Source of the DNA: Candidatus Gastranaerophilales bacterium | GTDB taxonomy: Bacteria; Cyanobacteriota; Vampirovibrionia; Gastranaerophilales; Gastranaerophilaceae | Reading direction: 5' to 3' | DNA: 5,374 bases | NCBI GenBank assembly: GCA_021205645.1 | Contig: JAJPXE010000204.1 | Location: 1-5,374, forward strand | Shown here: in pieces, positions 1-5,331 of the stretch | Numbering within the stretch: the first letter of the stretch is position 1 | How the letters are laid out: the number at the start of each line of letters is the position of its first letter | Translations under genes and position numbers: made by a program | The notes under the pieces: generated by a model | Told to the model about the DNA's origin: nothing | Databases searched by the model: none | Seen by the model: the letters and a program-made list of their open reading frames with translations, nothing else

Positions 1-38
1 TCGCACCCCACCCCTGCGGAGGCTGTGCTGCACAGCAG

Positions 39-58
39 CACCCGCTCCGCTCCCCCCC
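39..58 (+). repeat. 20-nt direct repeat, copy 1
   Basis: Identical over 20 nt to 331-350. Both copies end in a C-run followed by a short spacer and a G-rich stretch, so each can also fold into a C/G hairpin (about 55-75 here). Confidence 0.75.
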
Positions 59-106
59 CCCAGTCGGGGAGGGGGACTTTTCGCGTGAAGTGATTGCCCC
101 CTTACC

Positions 107-140
107 CCTGCGGAGCAGACAGTGCCAACTGCTTTGCAGG
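107..140. repeat. Imperfect hairpin in the palindrome block
   Basis: CCTGC (107-111) pairs with GCAGG (136-140) and AGCAG (114-118) with CTGCT (129-133). A symmetrical 2x2 internal loop separates the two stems, and the apical loop is 10 nt. Confidence 0.6.
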
Positions 141-182
141 CGGAGCGTTGTGTTAACGACAACGTCGTTAACACCGACTCCG
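141..182. repeat. Hairpin with perfect 11-bp core palindrome
   Basis: GTGTTAACGAC (150-160) and GTCGTTAACAC (164-174) pair perfectly around a 3-nt AAC loop. An outer 5-bp stem, CGGAG (141-145) with CTCCG (178-182), closes across a 4x3 internal loop. The core contains GTTAAC on both arms and is less GC-rich than its surroundings. Confidence 0.75.
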
Positions 183-187
183 TTGCG

Positions 188-219
188 GAGCGGGTGGGAA
201 CCAGTTCCCACTGTCGCTC
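188..219. repeat. Hairpin with perfect 8-bp core
   Basis: GTGGGAAC (194-201) and GTTCCCAC (204-211) are perfect complements around CA. Outer GAGCG (188-192) pairs with CGCTC (215-219). The two-base centre is too tight for an RNA loop as drawn, so the terminal pair would open to leave a 4-nt loop. Confidence 0.7.
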
Positions 220-225
220 GGCAGA

Positions 226-242
226 CCGTGTAAAACGCACGG
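226..242. repeat. Small hairpin in the palindrome block
   Basis: CCGTG (226-230) pairs with CACGG (238-242) around a 7-nt loop. On its own this would be unremarkable; it matters because it fits between two larger hairpins. Confidence 0.5.
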
Positions 243-245
243 CGG

Positions 246-305
246 CGTAGTGCTGACCTGCCCGCCTTGCCCTACGGCAAGCCGGCACCGTCAGCACCGA
301 CTACG
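246..305. repeat. Long imperfect hairpin, 21 pairs over 60 nt
   Basis: Stems nest in order: CGTAG (246-250) with CTACG (301-305), TGCTGAC (251-257) with GTCAGCA (290-296), CCG (262-264) with CGG (283-285), and CTTGCC (266-271) with GGCAAG (276-281), closed by a CTAC loop. A 4-nt bulge (297-300), a symmetrical 4x4 internal loop and a single mismatch separate the stems. This is the strongest secondary structure in the window. Confidence 0.75.
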
Positions 306-330
306 TGACACCCACTGCCGCTCTCGCAAA

Positions 331-350
331 CACCCGCTCCGCTCCCCCCC
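331..350 (+). repeat. 20-nt direct repeat, copy 2
   Basis: Identical to 39-58. CTCCC (342-346) can pair with GGGAG (355-359). In the operon's transcript this hairpin would form about 55-75 nt after the last stop codon, but no U-run follows it on that strand, so it is not a standard intrinsic terminator. Confidence 0.75.
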
Positions 351-414
351 ATCAGGGAGAGGGGAAAATCTTTGCCCATTATAAACCAACAAATAAATCA
401 ACTTAGTGCGGATT

Positions 415-1857
415 TTATAAATCCTCGCTCTCCTTAAGCAAATTATCAATAATCTTTTTAGCACTTCGTTCATTATTTATGGTTGCATTTCCGCCAATGC
501 AGCCGCCCTCACAGCACATAACCTCAATAATGTTACAATCGGGACAAATACCCTTTTGTGCATATTTTCTCAAATCACGTATTGTTTCTTTTGTTATTCC
601 ATTGATAATACATGGCTTCATTTTTTCAGGGTTTTTTATTACGTGTCTTACAGCACCCGCAACTCCGCCGGATACAGCATAATTCCTTGATTGTTTTGAC
701 GCACTCTGCTCTATAACCCTTTCTTCGCAGTCCATTATCTCTATTTTTCTCCCGACAAATAACGCTCCCAACTCCTCTGTGTTTAGCACATAATCAATTT
801 TTGGGTTGTCAAAAACTTCCCGCCTTTTTGCCACACAAGGACTTATAAATACTAATTTTGCATCGGGATATTTTTTTCTTACTATCTCTGCGGTGTAATA
901 TGCAGGGGTGTGAGTTGTTGACACGAACGGTTTTAATTCCGGCAGATGTTTCCCGACAAGCTCGTTATATCCTGCACAACAGGAAGTCGTCATAAAAGCT
1001 TCACCCTTTTCTATTCTTTCTTCAAATTCAGTCCCTTCGGTTCTTGTGGTTACATCCGCACCCAGTGCCACTTCATACACATCATCAAATCCGGATTTTA
1101 TTATTGCGGTTTCAAGTTGTCTTATATTTCCGGGGAATTGACCCGCTATTGACGGAGCAAACATTGCAACAACTTTATTCTCGGATTTTATTTGTTTTAA
1201 AACATCTATAAGTTGACTTTTTTCATGAATTGCTCCGAACGGACAACTTGCAACACATTTACCGCAGGAAATACACCCGTCATAATCAATTGTCGCTCTA
1301 CCGTTTTGGTTTTTTTTAACGGCACCGGTTGGACATGCATCTTCACAGGGAACGGCAAGCTTTACTATTGCATTATACGGACAGGCTGATATACACATCT
1401 TACAGCCCTTACATTTGTTACCGTCAATGAACGAACGTCCGTCTTTCATTGATATTGCATCGAACCTGCAAGCACTCTGGCATGGTCTTGCAACACAGCC
1501 TTTACAGATATCCGTAACATAAATCTTACTCGGCACGCAGCCTTTGCAAGCATCTTCAAGCACGGTCAAAGGACGCTCATCCGGAGCTTCACGCTCTAAA
1601 GCCTCTTTTGCATATTCGGATAACGGTTTTATCTCATCATCATCTTCCATTGCGAAGCCTAAATCAGCTATTACCCTGTCCCTTATAATTGCCCGTTCGC
1701 TGTGAATACAGCAGCGAAAGGGTGTTTCAGAACCTTTAGGACGCATTGCTACGGGTATTCTGTTTATATTCTTTTCAAAATCGTCAGAAAAAAATGCAGT
1801 TACTATTCTTACCAGTATATCTTTTTTTATATGTATAGCCTGACTGTTATTACTCAT
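415..1857 (-). CDS. hydA: Monomeric group B-like [FeFe]-hydrogenase with multiple [4Fe-4S] motifs
   Basis: This 480-residue soluble enzyme probably reduces protons to H2, or oxidises H2, with ferredoxin-type carriers. Numbering is from the ATG at 1857. The N-terminal part has a conserved-looking RCCIHSERAIIRDR stretch (C49, C50) typical of group B enzymes. Fe-S motifs follow: C104-x2-C107, C118-x2-C121-x4-C126-x3-C130, C149-x2-C152-x2-C155-x3-C159P, C171-x3-C175P and C195-x2-C198-x2-C201-x3-C205P. That is enough cysteines for about four [4Fe-4S] clusters. The H-cluster motifs are TSCCAGY (proton-relay C293, ligand C294), SPCVAKRRE (C341) and EVMCCEGGC (C449, C453). The relay cysteine is present, unlike in hydS, so catalysis is expected. 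Oddities are Ala295 for the usual Pro, Ser339 for the usual Met, and the extra C448. The ATG has AGAGG 10 nt upstream and overlaps the previous stop; an in-frame TTG at 1878 is less likely. Maturation genes are not in the window. Confidence 0.9.
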   Translation of the reverse strand: MSNNSQAIHIKKDILVRIVTAFFSDDFEKNINRIPVAMRPKGSETPFRCCIHSERAIIRDRVIADLGFAMEDDDEIKPLSEYAKEALEREAPDERPLTVLEDACKGCVPSKIYVTDICKGCVARPCQSACRFDAISMKDGRSFIDGNKCKGCKMCISACPYNAIVKLAVPCEDACPTGAVKKNQNGRATIDYDGCISCGKCVASCPFGAIHEKSQLIDVLKQIKSENKVVAMFAPSIAGQFPGNIRQLETAIIKSGFDDVYEVALGADVTTRTEGTEFEERIEKGEAFMTTSCCAGYNELVGKHLPELKPFVSTTHTPAYYTAEIVRKKYPDAKLVFISPCVAKRREVFDNPKIDYVLNTEELGALFVGRKIEIMDCEERVIEQSASKQSRNYAVSGGVAGAVRHVIKNPEKMKPCIINGITKETIRDLRKYAQKGICPDCNIIEVMCCEGGCIGGNATINNERSAKKIIDNLLKESEDL

Positions 1858-2107
1858 TTGACTCAAACCTCTTTTCAAGTTCCATTATCAATTTCTCAGG
1901 GGTTACCTCGGAGATCACCTCATCATCTATTATGGCATACGGGGCTTTTGAATGCGTTTCCGAACACTTATTCAGGCACGGACTTCCTATTACCGTCACT
2001 TTATCACCGTATTTTTCTTCAATCATTTCCGCAGCATCACTCATATAATTACCGCCCATTACAAAACATGTCGTGCCGGAACAAATTTTTACCGTAATCT
2101 TTTTCAT
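1850..2107 (-). CDS. Second small thioredoxin-like [2Fe-2S] ferredoxin domain protein
   Basis: This 85-residue protein has the same architecture as the first gene of the operon. C9-x4-C14 (CSGTTC) and C44-x3-C48 (CLNKC) form a typical thioredoxin-fold [2Fe-2S] site. The sequence outside the cysteine motifs differs clearly from the first copy, so this is an old paralogue and not a recent tandem duplicate. The start ATG follows TGAGG with an 8-nt spacer, and that TGA is the stop codon of the phosphatase gene, so the ribosome-binding site overlaps the upstream stop. The 3' end overlaps the hydrogenase gene by 8 nt. The position suggests it delivers electrons to, or accepts them from, the monomeric hydrogenase. 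Identity of the fold is strong; the partner is inferred. Confidence 0.87.
   Translation of the reverse strand: MKKITVKICSGTTCFVMGGNYMSDAAEMIEEKYGDKVTVIGSPCLNKCSETHSKAPYAIIDDEVISEVTPEKLIMELEKRFESNE
1868..1872 (-). promoter_or_regulatory. Ribosome binding site that sets the start of the monomeric hydrogenase
   Basis: AGAGG lies 10 nt before the ATG at 1857, within the end of the preceding [2Fe-2S] gene. Using the upstream in-frame TTG at 1878 would place this site inside the coding sequence. The ATG choice leaves an 8-nt gene overlap, consistent with translational coupling. Confidence 0.65.
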
Positions 2108-2115
2108 AATAAATA

Positions 2116-2120
2116 CCTCA
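2116..2120 (-). promoter_or_regulatory. Ribosome binding site overlapping the phosphatase stop codon
   Basis: TGAGG at 2120-2116 contains the TGA stop of the phosphatase gene and serves as Shine-Dalgarno for the ATG at 2107, with 8 nt between. Terminating ribosomes would sit directly on the next initiation site. Confidence 0.65.
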
Positions 2121-3275
2121 AATAAATTGTACTTTTACTTTTTTCAAATAATTATCTTCCAGTAATCTTGCTATTTTTTTGACAACATTCTTTCTTATCT
2201 CTATTTCAATAGGCAAATTCGGGTCGTAATGTGCCTGATTAACCTGTGCTCCTACAAGGAAATTTATACAATCACTGTCAAGCATGAATTTCATAAGCTT
2301 TCCTGCCGCATCATCTTTTGGTTTGCCGTCCTCTAAATATTCCGCTGTTTTTGTCAGAGTTAAAATTCCTTCTGTTACTAAATCTATTCCGTCCATACGG
2401 TATATCCCCGGAAGATTACCGACATTCAGCGACAAGTCTGTTTTAACGGGAATATTTAATTCTCTTGATATAATATTTGCTGTTGTACCGCCCGAAATTG
2501 CTTTTTTACCCTTAAAACTGTTGAAAGTATTTGCATAATAGTTATCTTTTTCTATATGGTACGGCGGACCGGTGAAAATTAATGCTTCTCTCGGGTCACG
2601 ACAATAAATAGACACAATAGAAGTATCATCAAGAAGTTTCCTGTCAGGAGCTATTAATTCTATTTGTTTTATAAGGTAGCTGCTCAAATCGCTTGATGAA
2701 ATATCCATATCTTGTTTAAGCTTAGAAAGAATAATTTTAATAAGTCCGCTTCTTTCCAGTCCGAGAGGATAAGCCTTTGTGCCGAGTGCTACCTGTGTCG
2801 CACCATCAGAACAAAATATTATTCTGTCATTTTTCTTGAGTTTTATATCATATACCCTCATTTTCCTGTTTTTGAAATTTTTGGAATTAATTATCTGACA
2901 TTCCGGCTTCAAAACCTCACCATCTCTTATCCAGATAAAATCAGGGTTTCCTTCTTCTACAATCGTTGTTTTTCCGTCGTCATAGCAATCTATGGCGGAA
3001 AATGTCGAATAACTTATCCCCCTTACTTTACAGACGGGAAGCGAGTTCATTATAATTTCGCAGGATTGTTCAATATCGGCATTTTCTTTCAGGAATTTCA
3101 ACAGCATGGTAGATGTCATACAAGCAAGAATATTAGCTTTAATTCCGCTGCCAAGTCCGTCTGAAAGCACCGCGACAAGTCTGTTCATTGCGGGAAAACG
3201 CTCTGAGATAAAATTATCACCGTACGCATTCTGGTTATATTTTTTCTTTTGTGAACAATCTATATCAATAAACAT
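2118..3275 (-). CDS. SpoIIE-family (PP2C-type) protein phosphatase linked to HydS
   Basis: This 385-residue cytoplasmic protein is a likely metal-dependent serine/threonine phosphatase. The N-terminal part, about residues 1-228, has the PP2C/SpoIIE signature acidic motifs: GD at 19-20, SDGLGSG at 38-44 (D39), CSDGA at 155-159 (D157) and LDDTS at 215-219 (D216, D217). These would bind the two catalytic metal ions. Residues about 230-385 form a second region that I do not recognise; it contains SGGTTAN at 261-267 and no transmembrane segment. The start ATG overlaps the hydS stop in a TAATG junction, so translation is probably coupled. The nearest GAGG lies 13 nt upstream, which is rather far. 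The phosphatase is the likely output of HydS, which lacks its own effector domain; this matches the phosphatase-linked class of group C hydrogenases as I recall it. Its substrate is unknown, and no STAS-domain or anti-sigma protein lies in the window. Confidence 0.88.
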   Translation of the reverse strand: MFIDIDCSQKKKYNQNAYGDNFISERFPAMNRLVAVLSDGLGSGIKANILACMTSTMLLKFLKENADIEQSCEIIMNSLPVCKVRGISYSTFSAIDCYDDGKTTIVEEGNPDFIWIRDGEVLKPECQIINSKNFKNRKMRVYDIKLKKNDRIIFCSDGATQVALGTKAYPLGLERSGLIKIILSKLKQDMDISSSDLSSYLIKQIELIAPDRKLLDDTSIVSIYCRDPREALIFTGPPYHIEKDNYYANTFNSFKGKKAISGGTTANIISRELNIPVKTDLSLNVGNLPGIYRMDGIDLVTEGILTLTKTAEYLEDGKPKDDAAGKLMKFMLDSDCINFLVGAQVNQAHYDPNLPIEIEIRKNVVKKIARLLEDNYLKKVKVQFI

Positions 3276-5002
3276 TATGTTTTCTTGTCCTCACTTGGAT
3301 TAGTGTCAAATCCCTCTGCTATAGAATTAAGCAGAAGTTCTGTTTCGACCATGTGTTCACCAAGCAGGCTTGCTATTTCCTGTACCGTTGCAATGTTTTT
3401 TGTTATAACATCTCTTGCTTTTTTTGCAATCTTACTTCTGTCGAGTTCTGATTTGGTCACATCTGAAATAACTCCACCCACAATTTCACCGAATTCTATT
3501 GTAAAAATGCTTATATCATACAGTTTATCACCGATACTGTAGTGTTCCTGATGGAAGTCTTTTCCCGTATCAAGCGAGGATTTAAAAAATTCGCTAAAAG
3601 GAACAAGCCTTTCTATAGATGCTCCCGCCAGACCTTCCGGACGATTAGAGAATATTTCGTACATATCATTGCAGAACATTTGTATAAATGAGTCGTTTGC
3701 CTCCATAACTTCCAGTTTTGAATCGACCATGACAACGGCAGACGGCATACAACGCAACATTGCAGAGGCTTTTCTGACAGCAATTTTTCGCATATAAGAA
3801 ACACACATCGATGTTTCTGCATCACCCGATATGAGTGCATTAACAAAATCACGGCATGTTGAATATCCGCAGCCTCCGCAGTTAAGTTCGTCAGATTCAC
3901 TGTGTTTGCTTATTTTACGCAGAGCTTTTACTACCTGTTCAAGACTGTATTCCGATTTTTTTACGGGTTTTGGAATATATTCTTTTTCTACAACCATAGA
4001 CGGTTCTTTCGGGATAGTTTCCCTGTATTCCGTGTTTGAATAAATATCCGATGTAATCAGAATTCTTGATCTGCCGCTTGAAATACAGGGTCCATTTATA
4101 CATCCGCCGGTACAACCCAGAGCTTCGACAAATATTTTGTTCCTTATCTTATCGGGTTCAATCCCGTTAAGTGCTTTGTCAAAAGCCTCAAGAGAGCTGA
4201 CATTTATAAATGTAACATCATTTTTATCAATCCCCGCTTTGCGTATGGTTTCATTCATTCCTCCCTCAAGAGGATAAATAGCACCCTCATAAGCATGATC
4301 CGGCACAAAATGAGAGCTTTCATCCGGTTTTATATCTTCTACATCAATGAATTCTTCTTTAAACCAATAATTCAACTCATCAAATGTAAGCGCAACAGAC
4401 ATCAGCTCAGGGTGTTCATCAGCTTCATTCTTTTTAGCGATACATGGTCCTATAAAAACAACACTTATATCATCTCCGAGAGAGTTTTTGAGCATGCCGG
4501 CATGAGTTAATGCGGGAGATGCTATCGGAACGATATTAGCCGAAAATTCGGATTTATACAATCTTATATAATCGTCAATAACAGGACATGCGGAAGATAT
4601 AAACAGTCCTTTTTCTGCCTGATTAAGAATTTTTGCTGTTTGTATGGAAACCTCCTGAGCCCCGAGTGCAGTTTCACTGACTCCCGAAAACCCGAGTTTT
4701 TTTAAAGCGGCAATCATTTTTTCTTTCGGGATATCATAAACCCCGACCCAGCTCGGAGCAAGTGATACGTATACCTTTTTATGCTCTAAAAGCAGCATTT
4801 TAACTTTTTCGATATCGTTTCTGACTCTTTTTGCACCGGCAGGACATACCGTTACACAGTGACCGCACGCTATACATCTGTCATTTATTACGGAAGCACT
4901 GTTGCTCTGGATTTTTATCGCTTTTATATGACATTCTCTTATACACTTGAAACAATCGTGACACTCGTTTTTTAAGGTATAGACCGGATACAGTTTGTTC
5001 AT
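3275..5002 (-). CDS. hydS: Group C sensory [FeFe]-hydrogenase (HydS-like) with Fe-S and PAS domains
   Basis: This 575-residue soluble protein is a putative H2 or redox sensor. Residues 10-55 form a two-[4Fe-4S] ferredoxin domain (C14-C17-C20-C24 and C43-C46-C49-C53P). Residues about 75-315 are the H-cluster domain, with all four cluster cysteines: C139 (SSACP), C187 (GPCIAKK), C297 and C301 (EALGCTGGC). Alanine 138 replaces the proton-relay cysteine of catalytic enzymes (TSCCP), as reported for sensory HydS proteins, so low turnover is expected. Residues about 370-402 carry a further Fe-S motif (C375-x2-C378-x4-C383-x16-C400) of the type found in RnfB. Residues about 411-515 look like a PAS domain, followed by a helical, possibly coiled-coil tail to about 562. 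There is no kinase, cyclase or other output domain; the overlapping phosphatase gene is the obvious candidate. The start ATG has AAAGGA 8 nt upstream. The hydrogenase class is secure; the sensory role rests on the family and on A138. Confidence 0.9.
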   Translation of the reverse strand: MNKLYPVYTLKNECHDCFKCIRECHIKAIKIQSNSASVINDRCIACGHCVTVCPAGAKRVRNDIEKVKMLLLEHKKVYVSLAPSWVGVYDIPKEKMIAALKKLGFSGVSETALGAQEVSIQTAKILNQAEKGLFISSACPVIDDYIRLYKSEFSANIVPIASPALTHAGMLKNSLGDDISVVFIGPCIAKKNEADEHPELMSVALTFDELNYWFKEEFIDVEDIKPDESSHFVPDHAYEGAIYPLEGGMNETIRKAGIDKNDVTFINVSSLEAFDKALNGIEPDKIRNKIFVEALGCTGGCINGPCISSGRSRILITSDIYSNTEYRETIPKEPSMVVEKEYIPKPVKKSEYSLEQVVKALRKISKHSESDELNCGGCGYSTCRDFVNALISGDAETSMCVSYMRKIAVRKASAMLRCMPSAVVMVDSKLEVMEANDSFIQMFCNDMYEIFSNRPEGLAGASIERLVPFSEFFKSSLDTGKDFHQEHYSIGDKLYDISIFTIEFGEIVGGVISDVTKSELDRSKIAKKARDVITKNIATVQEIASLLGEHMVETELLLNSIAEGFDTNPSEDKKT

Positions 5003-5007
5003 TTATT

Positions 5008-5238
5008 TTATCCTTTCAATATTTCAAGGATTTTTTCCTTAGTAACATTCGTATAAGTAACCCCGTCAGCGATAATTCTCGGGCCCTGCGAACATTCATT
5101 CTCGCACAGACCGCCGACAAGTTCTACTTCTGTTTCTAAATGATTTTCTTCTATATATTCTTTTATAAACCCCAGATTTTCCTGATTTCCTTTTGCAAAA
5201 CATGCACTTCCCATACATATTTTTAATTCAAGTGTCAT
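5008..5238 (-). CDS. Small thioredoxin-like [2Fe-2S] ferredoxin domain protein (NuoE/HydC-like), first gene of operon
   Basis: This is a 76-residue cytoplasmic protein that probably carries one [2Fe-2S] cluster and moves electrons for the hydrogenases encoded downstream. The four expected ligands are visible as C8-x4-C13 near the N-terminus and C45-x3-C49 in a GGLCENEC context. That is the spacing of thioredoxin-fold ferredoxins and of the NuoE/HydC subunit of NADH dehydrogenases and bifurcating hydrogenases. The protein is only the ferredoxin fold, without the helical N-terminal domain of full NuoE. The start is placed at the ATG at 5238, which has GGAG 11 nt upstream. An in-frame TTG at 5262 would add eight residues but has no ribosome-binding site, and the first motif begins seven residues after the ATG. 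Five nt separate it from hydS. The family is certain; the electron partner is inferred from position. Confidence 0.88.
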   Translation of the reverse strand: MTLELKICMGSACFAKGNQENLGFIKEYIEENHLETEVELVGGLCENECSQGPRIIADGVTYTNVTKEKILEILKG

Positions 5239-5249
5239 TTGTCTTTCAA

Positions 5250-5253
5250 CTCC
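5250..5253 (-). promoter_or_regulatory. Ribosome binding site that sets the start of the first gene
   Basis: GGAG lies 11 nt upstream of the ATG at 5238 and inside the stretch that would be coding if the TTG at 5262 were used. The TTG itself is preceded by AT-rich sequence without a purine-rich motif. This supports the 76-residue form. Confidence 0.6.
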
Positions 5254-5282
5254 AATAAACAATATGATAAATACTTACTTTC

Positions 5283-5311
5283 AATATATCATAATAAAAT
5301 ATTAAGCTCAA
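5283..5311 (-). promoter_or_regulatory. Probable sigma-A promoter of the hydrogenase operon
   Basis: On the minus strand, TTGAGC (5311-5306) and TATATT (5288-5283) are separated by 17 bp. The -10 is preceded by TGA, giving an extended TGn -10 element. The match is 4 of 6 for the -35 and 5 of 6 for the -10. Transcription would begin near 5276, giving a leader of about 38 nt to the ATG at 5238. The region is very AT-rich, so chance matches are easy, but spacing and position are right. Confidence 0.55.
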
Positions 5312-5331
5312 CGATTATTTTAAAATCGTTG
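5309..5331. promoter_or_regulatory. Perfect inverted repeat next to the -35, candidate operator
   Basis: CAACGATT (5309-5316) and AATCGTTG (5324-5331) form a perfect 8-bp inverted repeat with a 7-nt centre. It overlaps three bases of the proposed -35 and extends upstream of it, a usual place for a regulator to act. It does not fit the Rex pattern (TTGTTAA-n4-TTAACAA) or the FNR pattern (TTGAT-n4-ATCAA). There is no T-run on either side, so a terminator is less likely. The regulator is unknown. Confidence 0.45.

Larger units (their letters stand above)
22..364. repeat. GC-rich block of consecutive palindromes, non-coding
   Basis: Bases 1-414 contain no credible gene. From about 22 to 364 the sequence is GC-rich (43 of 60 bases are G or C at 241-300, against 17 of 60 at 4981-5040 in the operon). 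It is filled with inverted repeats lying almost end to end at 22-36, 107-140, 141-182, 188-219, 226-242, 246-305 and 342-359. A 20-nt direct repeat sits near each side (39-58 and 331-350). Short words such as TGCGGAG recur at 15-21, 109-115 and 184-190. The block begins about 50 bases beyond the last stop codon of the operon. It may be a multicopy palindromic element (REP- or MITE-like), a structured RNA, or a transcription barrier; the sequence alone does not decide. Bases 365-414 are AT-rich and featureless. Confidence 0.7.

Noticed and set aside
52..80. C-run/G-run hairpin followed by TTTT on the plus strand as an intrinsic terminator
   Set aside because: The T-tract is only four bases, no plus-strand gene lies upstream in the window, and the same unit recurs at 331 without a T-run, so it is better described as part of the repeat.
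22..364. CRISPR array or tRNA/rRNA fragment
   Set aside because: The repeats are palindromes of different sequence and length without regular spacers, and no cloverleaf or rRNA signature could be seen.
291..473. 60-residue open frame on the minus strand running into the palindrome block
   Set aside because: It overlaps the end of the hydrogenase gene in another frame, extends into hairpin repeats, and its Arg-rich translation shows no domain.
1858..1878. TTG start for the monomeric hydrogenase (487 residues)
   Set aside because: The ATG seven codons later has a well-placed AGAGG, while the TTG would put that site inside the gene.
1702..2097. Plus-strand open frame of 131 residues
   Set aside because: It lies antisense to two well-supported Fe-S genes, and its translation is low-quality with no motif. 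The other plus-strand frames opposite hydS, the phosphatase and the hydrogenase are rejected for the same reason.
3613..3900. 95-residue minus-strand frame inside hydS
   Set aside because: It is an out-of-frame shadow within the Fe-S/PAS part of hydS, whose own frame is intact and full of conserved motifs.
5309..5331. Rex or FNR operator
   Set aside because: Arms CAACGATT/AATCGTTG do not fit either consensus in sequence or spacing; it is kept as an unassigned inverted repeat.
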